Assembly (NCBI GenBank): GCA_002297645.1
Contig: DBMH01000227.1
Span: 1-25,239 of the forward strand
DNA from: Rhodanobacteraceae bacterium UBA703
Lineage (GTDB): Bacteria; Pseudomonadota; Gammaproteobacteria; Xanthomonadales; Rhodanobacteraceae
Direction of reading: 5' to 3'
Length of the DNA: 25,239 bases
In this document: positions 1-6,956 of the stretch, piece by piece
How positions within the stretch are numbered: position 1 is the stretch's first letter
Layout: each line of letters opens with the position of its first letter
Program-made: the position numbers and the translations under genes
Notes under the pieces: generated by a model
Database searches by the model: none
Told to the model about the DNA's origin: nothing
The model's input: only the letters and a program-made list of their open reading frames with translations

Positions 1-28
1 CGTGCGGCCGGATCGCTCCGGCCGCACG
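1..28 (-). terminator. Strong hairpin after the slipin gene
   Basis: Bases 1-12 and 17-28 form a perfect 12-bp inverted repeat around a 4-base loop. Read on the minus strand the loop is GCGA, a GNRA tetraloop. It begins three bases past the slipin stop codon, the usual place for a transcription terminator. The base immediately beyond the stem lies outside the window, so a U-tract cannot be checked. Confidence 0.65.
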
Positions 29-31
29 GGA

Positions 32-1156
32 CTACTGCTTCAAGCTGACCAGTTGCTTCATGAGGCCGTCCAGGCCGCCGAAGACCGTGAGCTTGTCGAT
101 CTTCTCCGTGACCTTTTCCAGCGCCTCCAGCTCCTTGAGGCGCATCAGCACCGGGCTTTCCTCGATCAGCCGGGCGGTATTGAGCAGGGAGCGCGTCGCG
201 TTCGCCTCCTCGCGCCGACGGATCACGTTGGCTTGCGCCGCCTTCTCCGCCTGCACCACGCTGTTGAGGATGTCCTTCATTTCGCCCGGCAGGATGACGT
301 CCTTGACGCCCACGCCGAGCAGCTCGATGCCGAGGTCGGTCACGCGGCCGCGCACGTAGCCGAAGATGTCGGCGTCGAGCGAGGCCTTGTCGCCGAGCAG
401 TTCGTCCAGCGTCTTGCCGGCCACGGCACGGCGCAGGCCGTACTGCAGCTCGCGGTAGACGAAGTCCGCGTACTTGGCGACCTTGGTGCGGGCGGCCACG
501 ACGTCGACTACGCGCAGGCTCGCGGCCAGATTGACTCGCAACGAAACCTTGTCGCGGGTCAACAGCTCCTGGCCACCGACTTCGAGCGCCTGCACACGCC
601 GCTCGATCAACTCGGCGGCCACGTTCTTCTGGAAGTTCCAGAAGGCGTAGGCGCCGGCCTCGAGCACTCGCGCGAGCTTGCCGTCGATGAAGACGAGACC
701 GGCCGACTCGGCCGGCACGACGAGCGAGACCGCAACCTTGTCGAGCACGCCGAGCTGGCGCAAACGCCTGGCGACGTCGGCCGGGACTTCCAGGCTGTCG
801 GCGACCGAAATCGCGCGCACTTCGACCGGTACGAGCCCGGTCCAGTACAGCTTGCGCGTACCCGGCGCGAGCACGTCCTCGATCTTGCCGTTCTTCAGCA
901 CGAGGCCGACGTCGGTCATGCCGAGGTCCGCCAGTGCGAAGTGTTCGGACAGGCACGCACCCAGCGCGCCGATCAGCGCCTCGACGTCGCGGCCGGCGTA
1001 CTCCGGCTTGCCGATGTCATGCACGACGACCTCGACCTGCGAGAACGGGGCGAACAGCCAGTACGCGCCGGAACCGAGCACGCGCTGGAACTGACGGTTG
1101 CGATACACCAGGCCGCGCTCGCCGTCGCCGATCACGACCCTTTGGATCATCTTCAT
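32..1156 (-). CDS. Slipin-family SPFH/band-7 membrane-associated protein
   Basis: Encodes 374 residues of the stomatin/slipin type, proteins that form membrane microdomain scaffolds. Residues about 190-330 carry the SPFH core (LTRDKVSLRVN, the AVAGKTLDELL segment, LGIELLGVGVKDVILP), followed by a charged helix rich in Glu and Arg (QANVIRRREEANATRS) that normally drives oligomerisation. The first 175 residues hold three copies of a GLV...G...VL..G...W motif (about 15-33, 84-105, 153-173), more than the single short N-terminal strand of ordinary slipins, and no clear membrane helix. The start at 1156 is chosen for AAGGAA about 8 bases upstream; the longer open frame to 1309 has no such support. 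An in-frame ATG two codons later is an alternative. It stands alone; no NfeD partner is visible, though the left edge prevents checking downstream. Confidence 0.88.
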   Translation of the reverse strand: MKMIQRVVIGDGERGLVYRNRQFQRVLGSGAYWLFAPFSQVEVVVHDIGKPEYAGRDVEALIGALGACLSEHFALADLGMTDVGLVLKNGKIEDVLAPGTRKLYWTGLVPVEVRAISVADSLEVPADVARRLRQLGVLDKVAVSLVVPAESAGLVFIDGKLARVLEAGAYAFWNFQKNVAAELIERRVQALEVGGQELLTRDKVSLRVNLAASLRVVDVVAARTKVAKYADFVYRELQYGLRRAVAGKTLDELLGDKASLDADIFGYVRGRVTDLGIELLGVGVKDVILPGEMKDILNSVVQAEKAAQANVIRRREEANATRSLLNTARLIEESPVLMRLKELEALEKVTEKIDKLTVFGGLDGLMKQLVSLKQ

Positions 1157-1565
1157 GGGGTTTTTCCTTGTTGATGGCACGGGTGGTCCGATCCGCACGG
1201 CGAGGGATCGGTTCTCGCAGCTCCGAATTGGCCGTATCTGGCCAGAGCGGGCTCTATCGCGAGAAACCTGCACGAGGGACATGCAGGCTCTCGGGCACGG
1301 ATGCCACAAGAGGTGGAATCGCCCCTGACGCCGGAGCCGCGGAGCCGACGCGCTCCGGGCGGGGGTGATGCCGGATCGAGGTGTCCGTCGCGTTGCCGCT
1401 GCGACGGAAGCCTTTCATCGACACCAGCCCGCCCCGAGGGCGAAGGCCCGGCGAGTCCACCATTGCGCAATTCCGTCAGGTGCCCGGCCTGAGCCTTGCG
1501 CCTAGCGACATCCCGCACGGGGCGATTCCTGGTTTTGGCCGTGAGGCCCACGACGTGACAGGTCG
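1157..1565. other. Non-coding stretch upstream of the slipin gene
   Basis: No frame here looks like a protein. It must hold the slipin promoter on the minus strand, but I cannot pick convincing -35/-10 boxes. Minor inverted repeats are visible: TCCGTCGC at 1384-1391 against GCGACGGA at 1401-1408, and TGGCC/GGCCA around 1229-1243. None has a T-tract. Confidence 0.4.
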
Positions 1566-1638
1566 TTTCTGGAGCGGGAGTCGAACCCGCGACAGTCAGC
1601 TTCAAAGGCTGATGCTCTACCCACTGAGCTATCCAATG
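1566..1638 (-). tRNA. tRNA-like gene, anticodon TTG (Gln by decoding), imperfect acceptor stem
   Basis: The minus strand folds as a tRNA: D-arm GCTC/GAGC with GG in the loop, anticodon arm TCAGC/GCTGA around loop CTTTGAA (anticodon bases 1603-1605, TTG, reading CAA), five-base variable loop, and T-arm GCGGG/CCCGC around TTCGACT. The acceptor stem is poor: positions 3-7 pair, one of them a wobble, while 1 and 2 do not, and no CCA follows the discriminator. Its D-arm differs from the E. coli glutamine tRNA as I remember it. It may be a degenerate, mobile-element-derived or pseudo-tRNA. Its 5' end abuts the CCA of the CAT tRNA upstream. Confidence 0.6.
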
Positions 1639-1709
1639 GCGAACGAGCCGGAGTCGAACCGGCACCTACGGTCCATGAGACCGTTGCTCTCCCTTTGAAC
1701 CATCGTTCT
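1637..1709 (-). tRNA. tRNA-like gene, anticodon CAT (Met or Ile2), with encoded CCA
   Basis: On the minus strand: D-arm GTTC/GAGC, anticodon arm ACGGT/ACCGT around loop CTCATGG (anticodon CAT), four-base variable loop, T-arm GCCGG/CCGGC around TTCGACT, then CCA at 1637-1639. Six acceptor pairs form (GAACGA with TCGTTC); the first position of a seven-pair alignment is an A-G mismatch, so either the stem is six pairs plus discriminator G or the gene is degenerate. Position 37 is G where elongator Met tRNAs usually have A. CAT could mean elongator Met or the Ile2 type modified to read AUA; sequence alone does not decide. Confidence 0.6.
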
Positions 1710-1816
1710 GGTGGAAACACCGCCTTGCGCTCCCCGGCATACGCCGCGGCATCGCCGCGCGCACCGGGCGGGCATGCAGAGCCCGCACCGCTGTGGAACG
1801 TTCGTCGATGCTTCCC

Positions 1817-1842
1817 ATTGGTGCCTGTTGCCAGGCACCAAT
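1817..1842. repeat. Perfect 11-bp inverted repeat with 4-base loop
   Basis: ATTGGTGCCTG at 1817-1827 pairs perfectly with CAGGCACCAAT at 1832-1842 across a TTGC loop (GCAA, a GNRA loop, on the minus strand). There is no T-tract on either side, so it is not an obvious terminator. It lies just over 100 bases upstream of the tRNA pair and could be an operator, an RNA stem, or part of a processed tRNA leader. Confidence 0.6.
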
Positions 1843-1888
1843 TCCTTGCGGCCGATGCGGCCGCGAAATCCTCCGTTTGCGAACGCCG

Positions 1889-1922
1889 AAAACAAAAAGC
1901 CCCCGGCAGCGTGTCCGAGGGC
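1889..1922 (-). terminator. Intrinsic terminator on the minus strand
   Basis: Minus-strand GCCCTCGG pairs with CCGGGGGC (eight pairs including one T-G wobble) over an 8-base loop, followed directly by TTTTTGTTTT. This is the clearest intrinsic terminator in the window. The nearest upstream gene on the strand is the truncated LysR ending at 2192, about 270 bases away, so an unrecognised RNA or small peptide may be the transcript it ends. Confidence 0.8.
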
Positions 1923-2191
1923 GTTCGCGTTCCTCGGAGATCGGGACGACCGATCTCCGCACGGGGAATCGATCGATCAGGTAAGGGCGAATCCGCTTTC
2001 GTTCGCCTGCACGCACGAGCCTTCGCCGTGGCGGTGCCACAGCATCGGATCGCGGGCGATGTCGAATGGGAATCGCATGGAATGACCGTTCCGGGGACTC
2101 GCCGGATGGCGAGGGACGCGGAACCTACGCCAATGCGCAGGCGAGTGCAAGAGGAATCTGGTCGACGGCATGGTGGCTGCTGGCGCCGGAT
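1923..2191. other. Structured non-coding stretch between terminator and LysR remnant
   Basis: A perfect 10-bp hairpin (CGGAGATCGG at 1935-1944 with CCGATCTCCG at 1950-1959, 5-base loop) sits just before the terminator on the minus strand. A 33-codon minus-strand frame, 1977-2078, ends just upstream of that hairpin but has no clear ribosome binding site. I recognise neither a known RNA family nor a protein here. Confidence 0.35.
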
Positions 2192-2755
2192 TCATTCGCG
2201 CGACGCCGCCAGCAGCGGGTCGGACTGCACGAAGGCTCGCAGGTGATCCACCAGCGCGCGTACCCGCGCCGGCAGGTAGCGTTGCTGCGACCACACCGCG
2301 AACAAAGGACGACGGCGTGGCGTCCAGCCCGGCAACAGTTCGGTCAATGCGCCGCGCGCGACGGCGTTGCGGGTGACGGTCGTCGGACTGAGCAGCACGC
2401 CGAGTCCGGCTTCGGCGGCGGCCACGGCCAGCCCCATTTCATCGACGCGCAGCCGTGCTTCCGGGCGCAGGGTGATTTCCTCGCCGCTGGTCGGATCGCG
2501 CAGCGGCCACGCTAGCAGAGGCGCCGCGATGATCGCATCGTGTCCGGCCAGTTCACGCGCATGCACCGGCGTGCCGCGTCGCGCGAGGTAGGCCGGCGAC
2601 GCCACCAGATGGACGCCGATGTCACCGAGTCGCTTCTGGGTCAGCAGCGAGTCGTCCTGTGCGCCGACGCGGATCGCAAGATCCGCGCCGCTGCCGATCA
2701 GATCCTGCACTGTGTTGCTGAGCTGGAGTTCGAGGCTGAAAGGCGCTTCAGGATG
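2192..2755 (-). pseudogene. LysR-type regulator remnant, effector domain only
   Basis: The minus-strand frame encodes the C-terminal co-inducer domain of a LysR regulator: the segment ELQLSNTVQDLIGSGADLAIRVG (shown here as ELQL...DLIGSGADLAIRVG) followed by VASPAYLARRG, DEMGLAVAAAEAGLGV and LFAVWSQQRYLP are family hallmarks of the CrgA/PecT-like branch. Family members are about 300 residues with an N-terminal winged helix; here recognisable sequence begins at HPEAPF near 2755 and everything before it (DNA-binding domain and linker, roughly 110-120 residues) is missing in all frames. The only start available is a GTG at 2710, giving 172 residues. I read it as a decayed gene unable to bind DNA. 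Confidence 0.75.
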
Positions 2756-3204
2756 GGATGGCCAAGCTGTTCGGCGACAACGATTTCATCGCGGCCTTGA
2801 CGAGGGCGGCAACGAAGTCCGGCTGAGTTTTCTCGATGGTCGAGGAGCCGAGTCCTGCAATCCCTCGATTCCGGCTTCCGCATCGGTCGTGCCGGGCGCG
2901 GGCGATCGCTGCGCTTGCCCGTCAACCGGGGCCAATGACCCGGTCCACCCGATCCGGTGCAGGCAATTGGGGGTTGCGGAGCAGAAGGGCCGCCGCCGCC
3001 GCTCCGGGCCCGGCCTATTGCAGTGGCGACGAATCGGTGCCGGGGAATGCAAGAAATCGGCAGTGCTGTCGGTCTGCCTGAACCGCGGCCATGGCAAGCG
3101 TTGTAAATCCACGATTCGTGCTTGAACCGGAGGCCGGTGCGAGCGTCCAATGGCGACGGATCCGGCACATGCGAGCCGGGTCGACGTGGAATCAGGAGTC
3201 GATC
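2756..3204. other. Gap between LysR remnant and secreted protein
   Basis: About 450 bases without a supportable gene. It contains the breakpoint where the LysR N-terminus was lost, and must contain the promoter of the gene at 3205. A weak hairpin ACCGGG/CCCGGT (2925-2944) is visible. Short frames on both strands near 2758-2826 look vaguely like the end of a periplasmic binding protein but are too short to call. Confidence 0.35.
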
Positions 3205-3633
3205 GTGAACGTCCTTGCCGTATCCCGCGCCGTCGCGCTTCTTTCCCCCGTGTTCTGCGTGTGCGCGAGCTACGCGTACGCGCAGTCCGACGCTCCGGCC
3301 CAGGCAGCGAGCCCGGCGCCATTGCAGTTGGAGGTGCCGACGCCTTCGCTGCAGGACACGCCGATCGCGAACTCGGACAACGCCATCGTGGATGCGAACG
3401 ACAGCCGTGCCGACGACGGCAGCCGTGGCCCGCAGGTACACGGCAGCTTCACCACCGGAATCGGCTATTCCAAGGGCTACGGCACGAGCACCGTCAACGC
3501 GGCCGACATCAACATCAGCGGACAGACCGACAGTGGGCGCACCTACGACGTGCAGATCCACGTGATGCAGGGCAAGGGGCCGGGCTTCGGTCCGTATCGC
3601 GGCGGCTACGGGCCGCGCTATCGCGACGATTGA
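3205..3633 (+). CDS. Small secreted protein, Gly/Tyr-rich C-terminus, unknown function
   Basis: Encodes 142 residues. The GTG start at 3205 is chosen because AGGAG lies seven bases upstream and because it places a clean signal peptide at the N-terminus (hydrophobic stretch AVALLSPVFCVCASYAYA, cleavage after AYA before QSD). The mature part has a Pro/Ala-rich region, then a segment that looks like beta strands (FTTGIGYSKGYGTS, ADINISGQTDSGRTYDVQIHV) and a flexible GFGPYRGGYGPRYRDD tail. The open frame continues upstream to 3091 but that part looks non-coding. I recognise no family with a known role; export to the periplasm or beyond is the only inference I would make. Confidence 0.72.
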   Translation: MNVLAVSRAVALLSPVFCVCASYAYAQSDAPAQAASPAPLQLEVPTPSLQDTPIANSDNAIVDANDSRADDGSRGPQVHGSFTTGIGYSKGYGTSTVNAADINISGQTDSGRTYDVQIHVMQGKGPGFGPYRGGYGPRYRDD

Positions 3634-3715
3634 CCGAGGACCCGGCGCCTAGGCGGATTGAGGGCCGGACGGTGTTCTTCGTGGAGGAATGCCTGGCCGG
3701 GGCACGAGGGCGGCG

Positions 3716-4153
3716 TCATCCGCCGTGACCGTGCACCCATTGCACGATCCCCGCACTGTTCATCGCTCCCGCTTGTCGCGCCACCTCGCGGCCGCCGCGG
3801 AAGAGAGCGAGGGTAGGGATGCTTCGGATGGCGTAGCGCGTGCCGAGCGCGGGTTCGGCCTCGGTGTCAACCTTCAGCAGGCGCACCCGCGGCTCCAGTT
3901 GGGCCGCGGCCTGCACGAACTGCGGTGCCATCATGCGGCACGGTCCGCACCACGGCGCCCAGAAATCCACCAGTACGGGAATGTCGTTGCGCGAGAGGTG
4001 TTTCTGGAATGCGGCTTCGTTCGCCGCGACCGGATGGCCGTCGAAGAGGGGACGGTGGCATTTGCCGCAGGTCGGTGCTTCGCCCAGACGCTCGGTGGGC
4101 AGGCGATTGATCGCCTCGCAATGCGGGCAGACGAGGTGCAGGGCATCGCTCAT
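3716..4153 (-). CDS. trxC: Thioredoxin 2 (TrxC)
   Basis: Encodes 145 residues, the usual length of thioredoxin 2. Residues 9-32 contain the two zinc-binding pairs CPHC and CGKC that distinguish TrxC from TrxA; the thioredoxin fold follows with active site WCGPC at 68-72 (catalytic cysteines 69 and 72), the PWCGPCRMMAP context and the cis-proline loop RSIPTLALF. It is a cytosolic disulfide reductase, kept reduced by thioredoxin reductase and linked in other bacteria to oxidative-stress responses. The short His/Gly end VHGHGG is unremarkable. It sits alone; the next minus-strand gene upstream ends at 4368. Confidence 0.95.
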   Translation of the reverse strand: MSDALHLVCPHCEAINRLPTERLGEAPTCGKCHRPLFDGHPVAANEAAFQKHLSRNDIPVLVDFWAPWCGPCRMMAPQFVQAAAQLEPRVRLLKVDTEAEPALGTRYAIRSIPTLALFRGGREVARQAGAMNSAGIVQWVHGHGG

Positions 4154-4367
4154 GGTGTGGACTCGTGAGGCTCCGTCCGCGTCGATATGGGGACGGAGGC
4201 GGCGGAGAAAAGAAGGCGAATGGCGAGGACTTGCCGTCGATATTCCGATGCCTCTATCCCGATGCTTCGTCCATGCAGGCGATTCGCCACGCCGAAGTTC
4301 AGCCCTGTACGGCGCGCACCCTTTCGAAGGCCGGCGATCCGCGTGTCCTCGGCTTGCACCGGCGTCG

Positions 4368-5429
4368 TCAGATACCGAGGAAGCGGAACGGCGTCGCCTT
4401 GACGAACCGGTCGGCGACGTCGCCGGCGAACACGTTGCGCTGGTTCGGTCCGAGATCGAGCATGCGCACGCCGCCTTTCGGCGAGAAATCGACGCGCTTG
4501 AGGTCCACCCAGAACGTATTGGGCGTCAGCGCGGATTCGAAGAAATAGAGCTTGCGCTTGTGGTCGACGACGGTGCGCCAGCGCGTCGAGGAGATGTTCG
4601 GCTGGTCCGGCGTGGTGATGCCGTAGGGGACGGAGACGTTGCGGATCACGCCGAACATGCTGGCCAGCGCTTCGACCGGATCCTCGCTCTTCGGGATCGC
4701 GTCGACGTAGAACGACGCGCGCGCGAAGCGGTCGGCCGCACGGTTGGTGCCGGGCAGCATCACGGTGCCGCCGATCTCGCGCCAGTACGACTCCAGCGCG
4801 AGCTGCTGGTCGAACGTCGGCGAGTTCGTCATCACCTGGTACTGGCGCCCGTGGTGGATCACCTGCCTGCCGTCGACGTATTCCACGATGGCGCTGTCGC
4901 CGCTCGCATCCGACATCGACAGGTGCAGCGTCGCGAGCCGGTCCTGGCCCGGCACCGAAGCGGTGACGATGACGAAGGGTTCCTTCTCCAGCGCGGACAC
5001 GGCCTCCGAGACGCTGGCGAAATTGTCCAGCACGTACTGTGCCCAGAGCGACAGCGCGAGAGACGGCTTGTCCTTCGTGGGAGTCGGGTACTGCGACTCG
5101 GCCAGCCAGAGCAACTGCGCCGACAGCCCGGCCTCGTTGACGCCGTCGGTCGTCGCCACGTCGTAGCCGGAGGCGATGACGCTGCCGTGGCGTGACGTCC
5201 AGCGCGGCGTGCTCGGACCGGCCTCGCCGTTGCGTTCGACGCCGCGCGGCAGGATCCAGAGATTGGTGCCGACGTCGGTCTTCCAGTCCATCGAGCGCGC
5301 AGTGATGACGTCGTCGTTGGCGCCGAGGTAGACGACCCGGGTACAGGCTTGCGACGGGACTGCCGCTAGGGTGGTCGTGGCGGCGATCACGCCGGCCAGA
5401 ACGGCTTTCGCCAGACTTTTCGAATTCAT
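4368..5429 (-). CDS. Exported Ntn-hydrolase, choloylglycine hydrolase/penicillin V acylase family
   Basis: Encodes 353 residues: a signal peptide (1-28, ending VPSQA) directly followed by Cys29. In this family the N-terminal Cys is the nucleophile that attacks linear C-N amide bonds (bile salts, penicillin V, acyl-homoserine lactones). Supporting motifs are CTRVVY at 29-34, the RSMDW segment carrying the conserved Arg and Asp, the NEAGLSAQLLWL region and MTNSP with the conserved Asn. Signal peptidase cleavage alone would therefore expose the catalytic residue. Start 5429 is supported by AGGGGA about 8 bases upstream; the frame continuing to 5744 is upstream sequence. Substrate cannot be told from sequence; in a free-living bacterium, N-acyl amide or acyl-homoserine-lactone hydrolysis is as plausible as bile salts. 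Confidence 0.9.
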   Translation of the reverse strand: MNSKSLAKAVLAGVIAATTTLAAVPSQACTRVVYLGANDDVITARSMDWKTDVGTNLWILPRGVERNGEAGPSTPRWTSRHGSVIASGYDVATTDGVNEAGLSAQLLWLAESQYPTPTKDKPSLALSLWAQYVLDNFASVSEAVSALEKEPFVIVTASVPGQDRLATLHLSMSDASGDSAIVEYVDGRQVIHHGRQYQVMTNSPTFDQQLALESYWREIGGTVMLPGTNRAADRFARASFYVDAIPKSEDPVEALASMFGVIRNVSVPYGITTPDQPNISSTRWRTVVDHKRKLYFFESALTPNTFWVDLKRVDFSPKGGVRMLDLGPNQRNVFAGDVADRFVKATPFRFLGI

Positions 5430-5874
5430 CGCGGCATCCCCTGCGGCTTCCATTTCGGGGCAATGTACACCACGAGGCGCGTCGCGGCTTGCCGCCGGAT
5501 GGAAGTGGAAGGCGTGAGCGGACGGCACGTCTAGGTTGGCGTGGCGCCCATGGCGGATTCCGACGTGTCGAATACCGGTACTGGTAAGGCGACGAAGATC
5601 GTTCGCGGATCGCGATCCGGAATGTTTCGCCTGCGCCGCGCCGTTGGTTTCGCTGGCGGTTCCTCGATCTCGAAGTCTACGCAGGCTTTTCTTCCTTGGT
5701 CGGCTTGGCATGTCGAACTGCACGGCGGCGGCGCCGTCGAGCAAGCAAGGCGGCCAGGCGAAAATCCAAGGCAGCGCTCACTTTCTCTGCGAACGCAAAA
5801 CGCAAGCGTTCTCATCCCGCCATGCGGTTTCGCGTTTCGGCACACTGTCGCCGTTTCCGCTTGGAGTTGTCGTG
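5430..5874. other. Divergent intergenic region between amide hydrolase and bfr
   Basis: No protein or RNA gene is supported. It must carry promoters for both flanking genes. An inverted repeat GAACGC (5791-5796) / GCGTTC (5806-5811), containing the tighter AACGC-AA-GCGTT, lies about 65-85 bases before bfr and could be an operator. It does not resemble a Fur box. Confidence 0.35.
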
Positions 5875-6348
5875 ATGAAAGGCCATCCCGAAGTCGTCGA
5901 GTACCTCGTCTTCCTGCTGTGCGGCGAACTGGCGGCACGCGACCAGTACTTCATCCATTCGCGCCGCTACGAGGATCTGGGCTTCAAGGTGCTGTACGAA
6001 CGCATGCATCACGAGATGGAGGAAGAGACGCAGCACGCCGACGCGTTGATGCGGCGGATCCTGTTCCTCGAGGGCACCCCCGACATGCGGCCGGATCCTT
6101 TCGAGCCCGGTACGACCGTCGAGGAGATGCTCCAGCGCGACCTCGAGGTCGAGTACGCCGTACGCGCCCATCTCGCCAAGGGCATCGCGCTGTGCGAGAG
6201 GCACGGCGACTACGTCACGCGCGACATCCTCGTTTCCCAGCTCAAGGACACCGAGGAGGACCATACGCACTGGCTCGAGAAGCAGTTGCGCCTGATCCGC
6301 ATGCTGGGTGCCGAGCGCTACCTGCAGAGTCGCCTGGGCGACGCGTAA
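5875..6348 (+). CDS. bfr: Bacterioferritin lacking the heme-ligand methionine
   Basis: Encodes 157 residues, typical bacterioferritin length, beginning MKGHPEVVEYL. These proteins form 24-subunit cages that oxidise Fe(II) and store iron in the cytosol. The diiron ferroxidase ligands are present: Glu18, Glu51, His54, Glu93 (E. coli Glu94), Glu127 and His130. The heme is normally held between subunits by Met52; here the aligned residue in EEETQHAD is Thr52, so heme binding by the standard ligand is lost. The start is set by GGAG eight bases upstream and by the family N-terminus. No bfd neighbour is seen. A GC-rich hairpin at 6421-6444 follows the gene. Confidence 0.93.
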   Translation: MKGHPEVVEYLVFLLCGELAARDQYFIHSRRYEDLGFKVLYERMHHEMEEETQHADALMRRILFLEGTPDMRPDPFEPGTTVEEMLQRDLEVEYAVRAHLAKGIALCERHGDYVTRDILVSQLKDTEEDHTHWLEKQLRLIRMLGAERYLQSRLGDA

Positions 6349-6420
6349 GCGAGGTCTCGCTCGATCTGTGCTCCGCTGGTCGGAAAGCGCCGGGAGGAAC
6401 GGAGATCGGGATCCGGGTTC

Positions 6421-6444
6421 CGCGCGGGCCGTTCGGCCCGCGCG
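6421..6444 (+). terminator. Bidirectional hairpin between bfr and the AhpD-like gene
   Basis: Ten perfect GC pairs (CGCGCGGGCC at 6421-6430, GGCCCGCGCG at 6435-6444) around GTTC, followed on the plus strand by TCTTGTC. It lies between two converging genes, about 70 bases past bfr and 12 past the opposite gene's stop, and probably serves both. Confidence 0.7.
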
Positions 6445-6456
6445 TCTTGTCGAATC

Positions 6457-6915
6457 TCAATGCGCTGCCGGCTTGTAGGAACCGCCGATCGTGCGTGCCG
6501 CGATGTTGACGCGGTTCCAGCTGTTGATCGTGACGACCAGCAAGCTCAGGTCGACCAGTTCGATTTCCTCGAACACATGTCGGGCCCGCTCGTAGAGCGC
6601 GTCGGACACGGCTTCGGGCGAGTCGAGCCGGGTCAGCTCCTCGGCCCACGCGAGGGCGACCCGTTCGCGCTCGCTGTAGAGCGTCGTCTCGCGCCAGGCC
6701 GGTAGCACGTACAGACGTTGTTCGGTCTCACCGGCGGCGCGGGCATCCTTGCTGTGCATGTCGAGGCAGAAAGCGCAGCCGTTGATCTGCGAGACGCGCA
6801 TCAGCACGAGTTCGATCAGGGCGGGCTCCAGGCGACCCGCGGCGCGGACGTTCTGGCCGAGGTCGATCAGCGGCCGCATGGCGGCGTAGTGGCGCTGGAC
6901 GGAGAAACGGTTCAT
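6457..6915 (-). CDS. AhpD-like/carboxymuconolactone decarboxylase-family protein
   Basis: Encodes 152 residues. Residues 43-60 carry the AhpD-type redox signature: Cys47, Cys50 and His54 in NGCAFCLDMHSKDAR, with the all-helical layout of the family (LPAWRETTLYSERERVALAWAEELT, a very common companion sequence). AhpD-type members act as CxxC disulfide reductases or peroxidases; others are decarboxylases lacking this motif. The start at 6915 has AAGGAG five bases upstream. It lies 41 bases downstream of the sigma factor on the same strand, and such a pair is the known arrangement for ECF41 sigma factors, whose usual target is a neighbouring gene of this type. Physiological substrate unknown. Confidence 0.92.
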   Translation of the reverse strand: MNRFSVQRHYAAMRPLIDLGQNVRAAGRLEPALIELVLMRVSQINGCAFCLDMHSKDARAAGETEQRLYVLPAWRETTLYSERERVALAWAEELTRLDSPEAVSDALYERARHVFEEIELVDLSLLVVTINSWNRVNIAARTIGGSYKPAAH

Positions 6916-6956
6916 GCGTGCTCCTTGTCGGGGAAAGGCGGCCGGGGTCGGCCGTT

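Noticed and set aside
2..1174. Long plus-strand open frame opposite the slipin gene
   Set aside because: It is the complement of a well-supported SPFH protein and its translation is Arg/His/Asp-rich low-information sequence, as expected for antisense frames in high-GC DNA.
1153..1665. Minus-strand open frames across 1500-1720
   Set aside because: Their most protein-like part (SSVGRASAFEADCRGFDSRS) is translation of the tRNA-like genes.
1977..2078. 33-codon minus-strand frame before the orphan terminator as a gene
   Set aside because: No ribosome binding site, no recognisable similarity; kept only as part of the small-RNA observation.
2758..2826. 22-codon plus frame (MAKLFGDNDFIAALTR...) resembling the end of a binding protein
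   Set aside because: Too short, no upstream continuation beyond a stop at 2737-2739, and an equally suggestive frame exists on the opposite strand.
5541..5874. Plus-strand frame upstream of bfr as an N-terminal extension or separate gene
   Set aside because: The family start, length and ribosome site all place bfr at 5875, and upstream sequence shows no domain.
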